Shown here piece by piece: positions 8,493 to 18,900 of a stretch of 64,000 bases of DNA. The stretch is from [Mycobacterium] nativiensis (GTDB taxonomy: Bacteria > Actinomycetota > Actinomycetes > Mycobacteriales > Mycobacteriaceae), in the NCBI RefSeq assembly GCF_020172685.1, contig NZ_CP083986.1, positions 4,420,158-4,484,157 on the forward strand. The letters run 5' to 3'. Position numbers and translations under genes: made by a program. The notes under the pieces were generated by a model. It did no database searches and was not told the DNA's origin. It was given only the letters and a program-made list of their open reading frames with translations. Each line of letters begins with the position of its first letter. Within the stretch, counting starts at the first letter, position 1.

Positions 8493-9836
8493 CTATGGGG
8501 CCATCCGACGTTGGCTGTGGTCCGCGGGGTCGGTGGTGTTCTCCGCGATCGCCCGCAATCGGGCCAGGTCACGAGGGTGCAGGTCCGGCGCTTCGGCGAG
8601 CGAGTCCAGCAACAGGTCCGCTTGTTCCTGTAGCGCTGGAAGATGTTCGGGCCGGCCCATCCGTTCGACGTGGACAATCAGCATTCGCACCACCCGCAGG
8701 ATCGTCGCCGCCACCAGCGGCTGGGCGGGCGCCACCTGGCGGAGCTGGTCGAAGCCGTGCGCGATGTATTCCTTGTCGTCGAGGTCCCAGGGCCGCAGCA
8801 GCACCCGCCCATCCGGCCCGGCCACCGCCCGCGACCGCGGCGGCACCGCCAGCTGCCGGCGCAGCAGGCTGCCGACCCGCAGCGTCGCCTCCACCGCAGT
8901 GGTGGGGTCGTTGATCGCCGAACTGAGCGCACGCAGGCCGATGTCGACCAGCTGACGGAAGGCGAAGTCGACGTCCTCCTGCATGGTGCGGCTGCCGCTG
9001 ACGACGATCGCCCGGGCCAGCTTGTGCTGCAGCCGATCCGGGTGATCGGGCGCCGGCCAGATGGTGACCAGCGGCTGACCTCGGTGAATGTAGGCGCCCA
9101 CACGAGTGTCCAGCCGAATCGTGGTGTTCGCCGGGATCACGGCCAACAGCCGATCGGTACGAACCTGGCTGACCCAACCGTTGCCGGGCGAGTCCAGCCG
9201 CAACGCGTCCGGTGGCGCCTCCATATCCGCGACGTGGACCGGCTGCTCGTCGGCGGCGGCCGCCGCGACGGCACCGATCACCATCGAGCCCTCCGCCGCG
9301 ATCTCGCGCACCACCTGCCCGACCTCCAACCGATGGGCCAGGTGATCGACGTGGGCGATGATCGTGATCACGGTGCCGATCGTCAGCACCACTGCCACCG
9401 TCACGGTCAACGGCGGCGCGGGCACCGGGGAGGATCCGTCGAGGTCCGGCAGGCTCAGCACGCAGTACACGAACGTCGCGACCAGCAGGCCGATCACGAC
9501 CTGGCTGAGCCGGTCCCGGATGAACCAGCGCATGACCCGCGGCGACAACTGCGAACTGGCCAGCTGCAGGCTGACGATGGTCAGCGAGAAGATGACCCCG
9601 GCGGTGGTGATGGTCGCGCCGGCGATGGTGGACAGCAGCGTGGTGGCCACCCCACTGTCCATCTTCAGCAGAAAGCGCGGCGACGGGCCGATCCGTTTGT
9701 CGGCCGCCCGCGTGATGACCGCCAGGGCCATGCCGCCGAACACGATCACCAACGGCAGCGCGAACAGGCTCTCGCGAAACCGGTAGGCCAGTGCCGCCGC
9801 CCGCACATTCGGGAAGCGTTCCGAGCGGGTTTGCAT
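8493..9836 (-). CDS. DUF2254 family membrane protein
   Basis: The 447-residue product has four predicted membrane segments in its first 170 residues (around ALPLVIVFGGMALAVI, TTAGVIFSLTIVSLQL, VVIGLLVATFVYCVLSL and VTVAVVLTIGTVITII). A large cytoplasmic portion follows, containing SSAINDPTTA, a DUF2254 hallmark. Its function is unknown. The ATG at 9834-9836 overlaps the TGA of the glutathione peroxidase gene by one base (TGATG), so translation is probably coupled. Confidence 0.85.
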   Translation of the reverse strand: MQTRSERFPNVRAAALAYRFRESLFALPLVIVFGGMALAVITRAADKRIGPSPRFLLKMDSGVATTLLSTIAGATITTAGVIFSLTIVSLQLASSQLSPRVMRWFIRDRLSQVVIGLLVATFVYCVLSLPDLDGSSPVPAPPLTVTVAVVLTIGTVITIIAHVDHLAHRLEVGQVVREIAAEGSMVIGAVAAAAADEQPVHVADMEAPPDALRLDSPGNGWVSQVRTDRLLAVIPANTTIRLDTRVGAYIHRGQPLVTIWPAPDHPDRLQHKLARAIVVSGSRTMQEDVDFAFRQLVDIGLRALSSAINDPTTAVEATLRVGSLLRRQLAVPPRSRAVAGPDGRVLLRPWDLDDKEYIAHGFDQLRQVAPAQPLVAATILRVVRMLIVHVERMGRPEHLPALQEQADLLLDSLAEAPDLHPRDLARLRAIAENTTDPADHSQRRMAP

Positions 9837-10324
9837 CAAGCCGGCAGGACGGCCTCGATGGCGGCGATCACCTCGGGTGCGTCCGGCACCGTGGTGGGCC
9901 GGAACCGGTTTGCCACGGCACCGCCCGGAGCCAACAGGAACTTCTCGAAGTTCCACTGCACGTCACCGGCGGCGCCGTCGGCGTCGGCGGTCTTGGTCAA
10001 CTCCGCGTACAACGGGTGCCGGTCATCGCCGTTGACGTCGGTCTTGGCCAGCAGCGGGAAGGTCACGCCGTAAGTGGTGGAGCAGAAGGTCGCGATCTCC
10101 TCGGGTGTTCCCGGTTCCTGACCCATGAACTGGTTGCACGGCACGCCGAGCACCGTCAATCCGCGGCCGGCGTAGTCCTGCGCGAGCTGCTCCAGGGCGC
10201 CGTACTGCGGGGTGAGCCCGCATTTGGAGGCGACGTTGACGATCAGCACCGCCCGGTCGCGGTAATCGGCCAGTGAGGTGGGCTGCCCGTCGAGGGTGGT
10301 CAGGGGAATATCGGCGAGGCTCAT
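9836..10324 (-). CDS. Glutathione-peroxidase-family thiol peroxidase
   Basis: The 162-residue protein has the peroxidatic Cys35 in NVASKCGLTPQ, Gln/Trp/Asn active-site partners in NQF and WNFEKF, and further cysteines at 63 and 81. Actinobacterial members of this family use Cys rather than selenocysteine, with thioredoxin as reductant. The start MSLADIPLTTLDG at 10324 fits family length; an upstream in-frame start would add 21 unrelated residues. It is coupled to the downstream DUF2254 gene. Confidence 0.92.
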   Translation of the reverse strand: MSLADIPLTTLDGQPTSLADYRDRAVLIVNVASKCGLTPQYGALEQLAQDYAGRGLTVLGVPCNQFMGQEPGTPEEIATFCSTTYGVTFPLLAKTDVNGDDRHPLYAELTKTADADGAAGDVQWNFEKFLLAPGGAVANRFRPTTVPDAPEVIAAIEAVLPA

Positions 10325-10404
10325 GGCCGCGACGTTACCCGCTGACAGTTGCACCGGTCGCGGCGTACGGTCATCGCAGGCGCACACATTGCGGGGAGTC
10401 CATC

Positions 10405-10851
10405 ATGGCACCATTGATCGCCCTGTTCGTGGGAAGTATCGCGGCCCGGATCGTCGGTTGGCTGGGCGTCGGTTACGTCGGCAACTGGGTGAGTGCCCTG
10501 GCCGTCGGACTGGCCGTCATGTTCGTGGTCACCGGTGTGGCGCACTTCGTCTCCCCGCTGCGAACCGACCTGATCGCGATCGTGCCGCCGCAGTTGCCGC
10601 GGCCGGGGACGCTGGTCACCATCACCGGGGTGGCCGAACTGCTCGGCGCGGTGGGTCTGCTGATACCCGCCACCCGGGTGGCCGCCGCGGTGTGTCTGTT
10701 GGGACTGATGTTGGCGATGTTCCCGGCAAACATCTACGCGTCGCGGATGCCCACGCCGCCGAAGTCGATGACCACCGAGCTCTCGGTGCGGATCGCCGAG
10801 GAGGTCGTCTTTCTGGCTGCGGCGCTGGTGGTCGCGATCGGCTCCGTTTAG
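10405..10851 (+). CDS. DoxX-family membrane protein
   Basis: The 148-residue protein consists almost entirely of four hydrophobic helices, with a conserved-looking core FVVTGVAHFVSPLRTDLIAIVPPQLPRP and FPANIYA, typical of DoxX/DoxD-like proteins. The exact function is unknown; relatives take part in thiosulfate or redox-related membrane complexes. Its stop codon overlaps that of ptrB tail to tail by four bases. ATG 10405 starts directly at the first membrane segment. Confidence 0.78.
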   Translation: MAPLIALFVGSIAARIVGWLGVGYVGNWVSALAVGLAVMFVVTGVAHFVSPLRTDLIAIVPPQLPRPGTLVTITGVAELLGAVGLLIPATRVAAAVCLLGLMLAMFPANIYASRMPTPPKSMTTELSVRIAEEVVFLAAALVVAIGSV

Positions 10852-12995
10852 TCCACCCTTCCGCCGTCCTGGGCGCGCGCCGTATCGCAGCCGGCGGTCG
10901 CCAGCAGCCAGGCGTACTGGAACGCGATCTCCTTCCAGCGTTCGTAGCGCCCGGAGATGCCGCCGTGGCCGGCGTTCATCTCGGTCTTCAACAGCACCGG
11001 GTTGGCGTCGGTCTTGGCGTGCCGCAGCGCGGCCACCCACTTCGCCGGCTCCACGTAGTACACCCGGGTGTCGTGCAGCGACGTCATCGCCAGAATCGGC
11101 GGATAGTCCCGGCCCGCGACATTCTCATACGGCGAATAGGACTTCATGTAGAAGTAGACGTCCTTGTCGTCCAACGGGTTTCCCCACTCGTCCCACTCGG
11201 TGACCGTCAGCGGCAGCGTCGGATCCAAAATGGTGGTCAGCGGGTCGACGAACGGGACTTGGGCCACCACTCCGGCGAACAACTCCGGCGCCAGGTTGGT
11301 CACCGCACCCATCAGCAGCCCGCCGGCGCTGCCGCCCATCGCCACCAGGCGCCCCGGCTGGCAGACTCCGGCATCGATCAGGTGACGCCCCACGGCGACG
11401 AAGTCGGTGAAGCTGTTCTTCTTCTCCAGCAGCTTTCCGCGCTCGTACCACAGCCGGCCCAGTTCGCCGCCGCCGCGCACGTGCGCGACGGCGAACACCA
11501 TGCCCCGGTCCAGCAGGGAAAGCCGGGAGATGGAGAACTGGGGGTCCTCACACATCTCGTAGGCCCCGTAGCCGTAAAGCATTGTGGGGGCAGGAAGTTC
11601 GATACCGGCCCGGTGCACGATCGACACCGGGACCCGGGTGCCGTCCTGCGCGTAGGCCCAGTCCCGGTACTCGACGTAATCGTCGCGACGGTACTCGCCC
11701 AGCACCGGCTGTTCCCGCAGCAGCGTGCGTTCACCGGTCGCCAAGTCAATGTCGTAGATGCGCACCGGGGTGATGAACGACGTCGCACCCACCCGCAGTT
11801 TGGGACTGTCCCAGTTCGGGTTGGTCGCCAGGCCCGCCGACGTCAGCTCGGTGTCGAAGGCGATCTCCTGCGGCGCTTGGTAATCCCCGTCTGAGCCGAT
11901 CGGCCACAGCTGAATGCGGGGCAGCCCCTCGGCCCGGTACCCGACGACCAGGTGGCGCGCGAAGGCATCCACCACATCCAATCGCACATCGTCACGTCCG
12001 GCGATCAGGGTCTGTTGCGCGGTCGGGTCACTCACCGGGGCCTGCACCAGGGTGAAGTTGACCGCGCCGTCGTTGTGCAGCATGAGGAATCGGTCCTGGC
12101 CGCCGAGGATCGCGTGCTCCACGGAATACTCGACGCCCTCGCGGCGGGGCAGCACCACGGTGAACTCCGCCTGCGGGTCGGCCGCGTCGGCGTAGCGAAC
12201 CTCGGAGGTGATCGACGAACCGGCCGCGATCAGCACGTAGGCGTCGCTGCGAGTGCGGCCCACCGACAGCCAGAATCGCTCGTCGTCTTCGTGGTAGACC
12301 TGCTCGGCGGTCTGGTCTGCGCCGATCCGGTAGCGCCACACGGTGTCCGGGCGCCAGGCCTCGTCGACCGTGATGTAGTAGACGGTGCGGTTGTCGGTCG
12401 CCCAGGTCACCCCGGCGCCGATCCCGGCGATCTCGTCGGCGAACAGTTCACCGGTGGATAAGTCCTTGAACCGCAGCGTGTACCGCTCGTCTCCGACCAC
12501 ATCGACGGAATAGGCCAGGATGTTGCCGTCCGGGCTGATGCTGGCGGCGCCGAGCGCGAAGAAGTCGTGACCGGCCGCCTCGACGTTCTGATCCAGCAGG
12601 ACCTGTTCGCCGGGGATCTCGGTGACCTCATCCAGCCGGGGCGGCGTCCAGTCGTCGGGATGACTGGCCGGGCAGCGGCATTGCACGCCGTACTGCTTCC
12701 CCTCGAAAGTGCGCGCGTAGTACCACCATTCGCCGCGGCGCGCGGGTACCGACAGGTCGGTCTCTTTGGTGCGGGCCTTGATCTCGTCGAAGATGTTCTG
12801 GCGCAACTGCTCCAGGTGCGCGGTCGCGGCGTCGGTGTAGGCGTTCTCGGCCTCCAGATGAGCGATCACCGCGGGGTCGGCCTTGTCACGCAGCCATTCG
12901 TAGGGATCGACGAACAGGTCCCCGTGATGCGCGCGGGTGGTGTCGACCCGCTTGGCCGAAGGTGGTTCGGGCAGCGTCTGAGATACGTCGGTCAT
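10848..12995 (-). CDS. ptrB: Oligopeptidase B, S9 prolyl-oligopeptidase family
   Basis: This cytoplasmic serine peptidase cleaves short peptides after Arg/Lys. The 715-residue protein has an N-terminal beta-propeller and a C-terminal hydrolase domain. The catalytic triad is visible as Ser556 (GGSAGG), Asp642 (SLHDTRV) and His677 (AGHGG). The Glu-rich region before the active site ([14 protein letters not shown]) is also typical. In M. tuberculosis H37Rv the same gene is split into ptrBa and ptrBb; here it is one intact frame. Its ATG overlaps the purC stop as ATGA. Confidence 0.95.
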   Translation of the reverse strand: MTDVSQTLPEPPSAKRVDTTRAHHGDLFVDPYEWLRDKADPAVIAHLEAENAYTDAATAHLEQLRQNIFDEIKARTKETDLSVPARRGEWWYYARTFEGKQYGVQCRCPASHPDDWTPPRLDEVTEIPGEQVLLDQNVEAAGHDFFALGAASISPDGNILAYSVDVVGDERYTLRFKDLSTGELFADEIAGIGAGVTWATDNRTVYYITVDEAWRPDTVWRYRIGADQTAEQVYHEDDERFWLSVGRTRSDAYVLIAAGSSITSEVRYADAADPQAEFTVVLPRREGVEYSVEHAILGGQDRFLMLHNDGAVNFTLVQAPVSDPTAQQTLIAGRDDVRLDVVDAFARHLVVGYRAEGLPRIQLWPIGSDGDYQAPQEIAFDTELTSAGLATNPNWDSPKLRVGATSFITPVRIYDIDLATGERTLLREQPVLGEYRRDDYVEYRDWAYAQDGTRVPVSIVHRAGIELPAPTMLYGYGAYEMCEDPQFSISRLSLLDRGMVFAVAHVRGGGELGRLWYERGKLLEKKNSFTDFVAVGRHLIDAGVCQPGRLVAMGGSAGGLLMGAVTNLAPELFAGVVAQVPFVDPLTTILDPTLPLTVTEWDEWGNPLDDKDVYFYMKSYSPYENVAGRDYPPILAMTSLHDTRVYYVEPAKWVAALRHAKTDANPVLLKTEMNAGHGGISGRYERWKEIAFQYAWLLATAGCDTARAQDGGRVD

Positions 12996-13888
12996 GCCCC
13001 GGGGCCAACCCAGTCGTCGAAGGACAGTCCTGAAATGCGTTCGTAGGCTTCGATGTAGCGGGCGCGGGTGGCATCGATGACGTCCTGCGGCAGGGCCGGG
13101 GGCGCCTCGGTGCCGGCGCGGTCCCAGCCGGATTCCGGGCCGGTGAGCCAGTTCCGCACGAACTGCTTGTCGAAGCTTTCCTGCACCACCCCGGCCTTGT
13201 AGTGGTCGGCCGGCCAGTACCGCGACGAGTCGGGGGTGAACACCTCATCGGCCAGGACCAGGTTGCCGTGCTCATCGACGCCGAACTCGAACTTGGTGTC
13301 GGCGATGATGATGCCCCTGGTGAGCGCGTGGTCGGCCGCCTGCACATAGGTCGCCATGGTGCGGTCGCGCAATTGGCCGGCCCGTACCGGACCCACCAGG
13401 TCGATCACCTGCACGAACGAGATGTTCTCGTCATGTTCGCCGATCTCGGCTTTGGTGGCCGGGGTGAACAGCGGGTTGTTGAACTTGCTGGCCTCCACCA
13501 GGCCCGGCGGCAGCGGAATGCCGCAGACCGAGCCGCTGCGCTGGTAGTCGAGCAGGCCCGAGCCGGTCAGGTAACCGCGCGCCACGCACTCGACCGGCAT
13601 CATCTCCAGTTGGCGCACCACCAGTGCCCGGCCCAGCACCTCATCGGGGATGCGCGGGTCGTCGGGTGGGCCGGCCAGGTGGTTGGGGGCGTCGACGAGG
13701 TCGAAGAAGAAGACACTCATCGCGGTCAGGATTCGGCCCTTGTCCGGGATCTGGCTGTCCAGGATGTAGTCGAACGCCGAGATTCGGTCGGTGGCGACGA
13801 ACAGCAGGTGCTTGTCGTCGATCCGATACAGTTCGCGGACTTTGCCGCTGGCCAGGTGCTGGTAGTCAGAGAGCGCGGGACGCGACAT
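12992..13888 (-). CDS. purC: Phosphoribosylaminoimidazole-succinocarboxamide synthase
   Basis: SAICAR synthase joins aspartate to CAIR in purine synthesis. The 298-residue protein has the glycine-rich nucleotide loop ASGKVRELY near residue 13, [25 protein letters not shown] and the signature IADTKFEFG. Length agrees with the eukaryote-like purC found in actinobacteria. The stop overlaps the ptrB start (ATGA), so the two are translationally coupled. The start is ATG at 13888, divergent from the Rv0779c-like gene at 13930. Confidence 0.97.
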   Translation of the reverse strand: MSRPALSDYQHLASGKVRELYRIDDKHLLFVATDRISAFDYILDSQIPDKGRILTAMSVFFFDLVDAPNHLAGPPDDPRIPDEVLGRALVVRQLEMMPVECVARGYLTGSGLLDYQRSGSVCGIPLPPGLVEASKFNNPLFTPATKAEIGEHDENISFVQVIDLVGPVRAGQLRDRTMATYVQAADHALTRGIIIADTKFEFGVDEHGNLVLADEVFTPDSSRYWPADHYKAGVVQESFDKQFVRNWLTGPESGWDRAGTEAPPALPQDVIDATRARYIEAYERISGLSFDDWVGPGA

Positions 13889-13929
13889 TGCGCCAGCTTA
13901 ACGGCACCGCGTGTGCTGGGATCAACGAC

Positions 13930-14568
13930 ATGACTTCCCGGTTGCTGCCGTATGCCACCTCCCCCGGCCGCCTGTTGGCCCAACTGTTCAGCGACATCGT
14001 CGTCGCGGCGTGGACCTCGCTGTGGGTGCTGGTCGCGCTGGCCGTGCACGGGGCGGTTGCCACCATCGCCGGGGTGGGCCGGCAGTTCGAACGGGGCGCC
14101 AACGGGGTGGCCGAGAGCCTGGCCTCGGCCGGGCACAGCGCGGACCGCATCCCGCTGGTGGGCGACGCGGTGAGCAAGCCGCTGACCGCGGCCGGCGAGG
14201 CGGCGGTCGACATCGCCGGCGCCGGCCACGACCTGAACACCACCGCCGGCTGGCTGGCCTACCTGCTGGCGGTGGCGGTCGCCGCACCACCGATCCTGGC
14301 GGTGGCGATGCCGTGGCTTGCGTTGCGGCTGCGGTTCTTCCGACGTAAGCGGGCGGTGCTGGCGCTGGCCGCAACACCGGCCGGGATTCAGTTGCTGGCC
14401 TTACGCGCGCTGGCGACCCGGCCGCACCGCGCGCTGATCGCGGTCAGTCCCGACCCGGTCGGCGCGTGGCGGCATCAGGACCTCGCCGTCATCGCCGAGC
14501 TGGCCGCTGTCGAGCTGCGATCGGCCGGGCTGGCGCGACATCCCCGATCGGCGAGGGCAGCGGGTTAG
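13930..14568 (+). CDS. Membrane protein, Rv0779c-like
   Basis: The 212-residue product has two clear hydrophobic helices, at about residues 20-45 (DIVVAAWTSLWVLVALAVHG) and 115-140 (LAYLLAVAVAAPPILAVAMPWLAL), with an Ala/Gly-rich loop between and a basic C-terminal portion after RLRFFRRKR. Position between purC and purB matches M. tuberculosis Rv0779c (from memory). The function is unknown. ATG 13930 lies 41 bp from the divergent purC start. Confidence 0.75.
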   Translation: MTSRLLPYATSPGRLLAQLFSDIVVAAWTSLWVLVALAVHGAVATIAGVGRQFERGANGVAESLASAGHSADRIPLVGDAVSKPLTAAGEAAVDIAGAGHDLNTTAGWLAYLLAVAVAAPPILAVAMPWLALRLRFFRRKRAVLALAATPAGIQLLALRALATRPHRALIAVSPDPVGAWRHQDLAVIAELAAVELRSAGLARHPRSARAAG

Positions 14569-14577
14569 GCTGCCGTT

Positions 14578-14964
14578 GTGAACCTCGAGAAGGTGGTTTT
14601 CGGATTCTTTGTGCTGCTGGCGGCGACATTGAATTTCGGGTTCTTCGTCGGCGACATCGGCGATCCGGTCGTCCACAACCCGTGGGAGCTCTTCCTCGCC
14701 CTCATCGTCGCCTTCATCACCTCGATCCTGAAGTTCGGTGACCGCACCCAGCTCGGTGCGGTCCACCTGGCGACCAGCCTGGTCGCGCTGCTGCAGCTCG
14801 TCGCCGCGGCCGGGATGTGGGTCTACTACACCCAGGTCTCGATCCACGGCCTGGACCAGCATGCGACGGCCAGCGTGGTGTCGCTGTCGGGCGGGGCACT
14901 GCTGGCCAACATCGTGTCCGTCACTCTGCTGGTGGTTGAGACGGCGTCCTTCCGACGCCGATAG
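14578..14964 (+). CDS. DUF6394-like four-helix membrane protein
   Basis: The 128-residue protein starts with GTG 14578 and contains four hydrophobic segments, with the characteristic string ILKFGDRTQLGAVHLATSLVALLQL. It resembles the DUF6394 family, whose members I recall lying next to TrkA-type potassium channels. That is the arrangement here: the channel gene follows after 13 bp. It could be a channel accessory subunit, which is inference from the pairing. Confidence 0.7.
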   Translation: MNLEKVVFGFFVLLAATLNFGFFVGDIGDPVVHNPWELFLALIVAFITSILKFGDRTQLGAVHLATSLVALLQLVAAAGMWVYYTQVSIHGLDQHATASVVSLSGGALLANIVSVTLLVVETASFRRR

Positions 14965-14977
14965 CCGCCCTTGACCG

Positions 14978-16729
14978 ATGCCCAACCCCCTGCAGCTGTT
15001 CGCGTTCTGGACCCGGCGATCCATCAAGCCGCGGCCCAGGCCGATCCGGGTGCCGACGACGGACCAGACCACCGAAGTCATCTTTCTGTTCATGCGGCGG
15101 ATGCGTGCGCCGTTCATCGTCGTCATCGCCAACTTCAGCATCTGCACCACCGGTCTGATGCTGATGCCCGGCGTCGACGCGCAGGGCAACCCCTACCGGC
15201 TGACGGTCTTCGACGCCTTTTACCAGATGACGATCACGTTGACGACGGTCGGCTACAGCGAGGTGCCGCACGCCTTCAGCTACCCGCAGCGGATGTGGCT
15301 GTCGCTGTCGATCTATCTGGTCGTGATCAGCTGGGCCTTCGCCATCGGTGTCTTCTTCTCGGTCCTCAACGACACCGCATTTCAAGATGCCATCGCCGCG
15401 CAGCGGTTCCGCCGGCAGGTACGGCGGATGGTCGAGCCGTTCGTCATCATCGCCGGCTACGGCCAGGCCGGTCGGGCCGTCGGCGCCGAACTGGACGAAC
15501 ACGGGCGCCGATTCGTCGTCATCGACAAGCAGGAATCCAGGATCGCGGCGGTGGTCACCGAGCAGCTCAGTTCAGATGTCCCCGCGATCGAGGGCGACTG
15601 CGCCATCCCACCCCTGCTCGGTGTGGCCGGCCTTGCCCACCGCGACTGCGAGGGCGTCCTGGCCCTGACCGATGATGACGACGCGAACCTCGCGGTGGTG
15701 ATGGCGGTGGCGCTGCTGCGGCCCGAGGTGCCGGTGTTCGCCCGCTGCAGCGACCCGACCATCCAGGCCCGCATCGAACGCTTCTCCCCGGCCGGGATCA
15801 TCAACCCCGGCGACCGTTTCGGCGAGTACCTCGCCCTGTCGATCCACCGTCCGATCAACCACCAACTCCTGCGCTGGCTGATGGACAACGACGAGGACCA
15901 GTTACCGCCGCTGCGGCGCGGCCTGGCCGCCGGACGCTGGGTGGTGTGCGCCGACCCCGAGTTCGGCGACGAGCTGGTACGCGATCTGAGCGCCAGCGGA
16001 CTGACCGTGGACCTCGCCGACGCAGCCGACGACGACCTCGACATCGCCGATGCCATCGGGTTCATCGCCGGGACGGGAAGCGACACCACGAATATCGCCA
16101 TCGCCGAGCAGGCCCGGCTGGCCAACCCCGACGTCTACCTGGTGGTCCGTCAGCAGACGGACACCAAGAAAGCCCTGCTCGACGCACTGCAGATCGACTC
16201 GGTGTACATCGCCACCGAACTCGTCGCCCGCGAGGTCCTGGCCCGGACCCTCACCCCGGTGTTCTGGAGCTTCGTCGAGCACACCTTCGGGCGCGACGAG
16301 GCGTGGGCCACCGAGGTGCGCGACCACCTGCAGGCATGCTGCGGGCGGCGCACCCCCCAGCGCGGGGTGATCACCCTGTCGCCCGAGCAGAGCCCGGCTA
16401 TCGCCGACTGGCTGCGGCGGGGGGAAACCCTGACGCTGGCCGACCTCATCCGCCGGCCCGACGACCGCGAGGTGGCCTTGCCGCTGGCCGCCCTGGTGCT
16501 GCTACGTGACGGTGTGCCGACGTTCATGCCGGCCGCGGAGACCACACTGGCGCTGGGCGACCAGGTGCTGCTCGTCGGCAAGTCCGACGGGCTCTCGCAG
16601 GTGCGGGAGATCTGCCACTATCCGAGCACGGTGGAGTACCTGGCCACCGGCCGCGATGTGCCCTTGACCTGGGTTTGGGCCAAGCTCACTGCTCGGTCCC
16701 GCCGCGCCGTCGCAGCGCAGACCGACTGA
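14978..16729 (+). CDS. Potassium channel with two TrkA/RCK domains
   Basis: The 583-residue protein has two membrane helices flanking a pore loop with selectivity filter TTVGYSE at residues 89-95. A Rossmann-type RCK domain follows, with its nucleotide motif GYGQAG at 160-165 and VVIDKQ strand end. A second TrkA-N-like domain has IGFIAGTGSDTTN near residue 350, and a C-terminal TrkA-C region lies around 500-565 (LLRDGVPTFMPAAETTLALGDQVLLVG). This is a ligand-gated potassium channel of the MthK/GsuK type at the inner membrane. It is the last gene of a three-gene plus-strand set; its 3' end overlaps the convergent transporter gene by 44 bp. Confidence 0.88.
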   Translation: MPNPLQLFAFWTRRSIKPRPRPIRVPTTDQTTEVIFLFMRRMRAPFIVVIANFSICTTGLMLMPGVDAQGNPYRLTVFDAFYQMTITLTTVGYSEVPHAFSYPQRMWLSLSIYLVVISWAFAIGVFFSVLNDTAFQDAIAAQRFRRQVRRMVEPFVIIAGYGQAGRAVGAELDEHGRRFVVIDKQESRIAAVVTEQLSSDVPAIEGDCAIPPLLGVAGLAHRDCEGVLALTDDDDANLAVVMAVALLRPEVPVFARCSDPTIQARIERFSPAGIINPGDRFGEYLALSIHRPINHQLLRWLMDNDEDQLPPLRRGLAAGRWVVCADPEFGDELVRDLSASGLTVDLADAADDDLDIADAIGFIAGTGSDTTNIAIAEQARLANPDVYLVVRQQTDTKKALLDALQIDSVYIATELVAREVLARTLTPVFWSFVEHTFGRDEAWATEVRDHLQACCGRRTPQRGVITLSPEQSPAIADWLRRGETLTLADLIRRPDDREVALPLAALVLLRDGVPTFMPAAETTLALGDQVLLVGKSDGLSQVREICHYPSTVEYLATGRDVPLTWVWAKLTARSRRAVAAQTD

Positions 16730-17675
16730 CGGCTCTCGCACGCATCAACCCGGCGACCGCCACGATCACCCAGGCCGTCAACGCATTCCAGAAGAACACC
16801 AGCGACACTGTCGCGCACGCGGGCGAGTGCAGCTCGGTGGCCATCGCCGCGGTGGCCACCGAGTACATCCCCAACGGGAACACCAGCGCCCACCACGCGC
16901 CGGTGAACTGCAGCACCGCCGGGCGCCGGTTGACCCGATGCAGCACGAAGTAGACCAGCGGCGGGATCCAGCCGCTGGCCAACGCCCACGTCACAACCGT
17001 CACTGCGCGCACCGGCCCGGCCAGCCAATCCGCCGTCACGCCGTAGATGGTGTGACCGGCCAGGGTGGCGATCGCCAACGCCCCCATCAGGATCCAGTCA
17101 TCCGGCTCGAAACCCTCGCGGTCCTTACGCTCGTCGGCGGTGCGCCACAGGATGAGCCAGGTCATCACCACGTAGATCACGATCGCCAGCAGCCAGATCG
17201 CCAAAGCCACGACCGCCCACCCACGATCGCCGGTGTGCCGGGCGACCTGGGCGGCGACGATCGCCAGCCCGGACGTGCCGACGCCGGCCAGCTCCCAGGC
17301 ACCGTGGGCATTGGCGCGCAGCGCGATCAGGCCGCGCGAAGCCATGTTTCGGCCAGTCAGGATGGCCAGCGCCAGCCACGCCGACAGGGCCACCACGCCC
17401 AGGATCCGTACCACCACGGGGTGGGCGACCAGCCGGGAATCCAGCACCGCGCAGGCGGCGACGAACGTGAACAACCGCAGCGTGACATCGGGGTCGTGAA
17501 GGTCCCATCGCCTGATCGCGCCGGCGGCGACCACCATCAGGACCGCCATCGTGGCGGTCGCGAGCACACCCAAAGCCTGCGAGAGCCAACGGTAGTGGTG
17601 ATTCTGCGCGGCGATCGACAGGATTCCGGTGGCCATCACCACCGCGAAGGCGTCCGGTGCCGGCCGCCGGATCAC
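16686..17675 (-). CDS. TDT/SLAC1-family transporter, TehA-like
   Basis: The 329-residue protein has about ten hydrophobic helices. It opens with [17 protein letters not shown], which fits the conserved first helix (F-x-x-V-M-A-T-G) of the tellurite-resistance/dicarboxylate transporter family that includes TehA and plant SLAC1 anion channels. The transported anion cannot be told from sequence. Its GTG start overlaps the cyp126 stop as GTGA, so it is probably made together with the P450. Its 3' end overlaps the convergent potassium channel gene by 44 bp. Confidence 0.85.
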   Translation of the reverse strand: MIRRPAPDAFAVVMATGILSIAAQNHHYRWLSQALGVLATATMAVLMVVAAGAIRRWDLHDPDVTLRLFTFVAACAVLDSRLVAHPVVVRILGVVALSAWLALAILTGRNMASRGLIALRANAHGAWELAGVGTSGLAIVAAQVARHTGDRGWAVVALAIWLLAIVIYVVMTWLILWRTADERKDREGFEPDDWILMGALAIATLAGHTIYGVTADWLAGPVRAVTVVTWALASGWIPPLVYFVLHRVNRRPAVLQFTGAWWALVFPLGMYSVATAAMATELHSPACATVSLVFFWNALTAWVIVAVAGLMRARAVSRSALRRRGGTEQ

Positions 17676-18895
17676 GGCGCCAGTTCCACCATCATGTGCC
17701 GCATTCCGGTGTGTCGATTACTGCGCGTCCATTCCACCGGCGCCACCACCGCCACCTCGCCGAACCGGCCGAGCAGCTCCTCATAGAGCACCCGCAATTC
17801 GAGTCGGGCCAGATGCGCACCCAGGCAGAAGTGCGCACCGTGGCCGAACCCGATGTGCGGGTTGGGTTTCCGGGTGATGTCGAACTCATCAGCCCGGTCG
17901 AACACGGCCGGATCGCGGTTCGCCGAGCCCTCCCACACCAGCACCTTGTCGCCGGGTTCGATGGTCTGTCCGCCCAGCACGGTGCGCCGGGTGGCGGTGC
18001 GCCGCTTCGACGGAGCCGGTGAGGTCCAGCGGATGATCTCCTCGATGGCGGTGGGCAGCAGGCCGAGATCGTCGTGCAGCAACCGCAATTGGTCGCGATG
18101 TTGCGCCAGCGCCAGGAGCCCGCCTGCGATGGCGTTGCGGGTGGTCTCCGCGCCGGCGCTGAACAACAGCTGGAAGAACAGATACACCTCGAGGTCGCCG
18201 AGCTGCGGATCGGTCGAGTTGGCCACCACCGACAGCATGTCGTCGCCCGGGTCGGCGCGTTTGGCCGCGATCAGCTCCTGCCCGAACGTGTAGACCCGGT
18301 TCCCGGCGTCCTCGATGGACAGGCGGGAGACCACCGCCGCACGCGAGCCGCGGAAGTCGAAGCTGGGTTCGATCGCCTCGAACAGCCAGTGCCGGTCGGC
18401 CTCGGGGACCCCCAGCAGTAGGCAGATCATCTGCATCGGCAATTCCGCGGCGATGTCGACCAGGAAGTCGAACGGCACGCCCGGCTCGACCTCGGCCAGC
18501 AGCGACCGCGCACGGCGCCGCAGGTCTTCTTCGACGCGGCGGATCATCCGCGGCGTCAGCCCGGAGCTGACCAGCCGGCGGACCTGCGTGTGCCGCGGCT
18601 CGTCCATCATGTTCAGCAGCTGGCCGGCGATCGGCAGGTCTTGGAGCACCGTGCCGCCGTAGGCGCGGTCCCCGCCGGTCACCGAGGAATAGGTGTCCGC
18701 GTCACGCAGCACCTCAAGGGTTTCGGCGTGGGTGGCCACCGACCAGAAGCCTTCGCCGTCCGGGGTGTGTGCGGTGGGCTCGTGCCAGAACACCGGTGCG
18801 TGCCGGCGGTGCAGCGCGAACAGCTCATGCGGGAAGCCATCGGCGAAGTTGTCCAGATCGGTGAAGTCGATGTCTGACAGCCGCCGGGCACCCAT
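17672..18895 (-). CDS. cyp126: Cytochrome P450, CYP126 orthologue
   Basis: The 407-residue P450 has the heme-ligand motif [12 protein letters not shown] with Cys357, the ExxR pair in EEIIRW and the oxygen-activating helix [10 protein letters not shown]. Its place next to purB and its sequence match M. tuberculosis Rv0778 (CYP126). The natural substrate is not established. It lies 5 bp downstream of purB on the same strand and is coupled to the TDT transporter gene after it. The ATG at 18895 gives the expected length; M. tuberculosis CYP126 is slightly longer. Confidence 0.92.
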   Translation of the reverse strand: MGARRLSDIDFTDLDNFADGFPHELFALHRRHAPVFWHEPTAHTPDGEGFWSVATHAETLEVLRDADTYSSVTGGDRAYGGTVLQDLPIAGQLLNMMDEPRHTQVRRLVSSGLTPRMIRRVEEDLRRRARSLLAEVEPGVPFDFLVDIAAELPMQMICLLLGVPEADRHWLFEAIEPSFDFRGSRAAVVSRLSIEDAGNRVYTFGQELIAAKRADPGDDMLSVVANSTDPQLGDLEVYLFFQLLFSAGAETTRNAIAGGLLALAQHRDQLRLLHDDLGLLPTAIEEIIRWTSPAPSKRRTATRRTVLGGQTIEPGDKVLVWEGSANRDPAVFDRADEFDITRKPNPHIGFGHGAHFCLGAHLARLELRVLYEELLGRFGEVAVVAPVEWTRSNRHTGMRHMMVELAP

Positions 18896-18900
18896 GGGCG

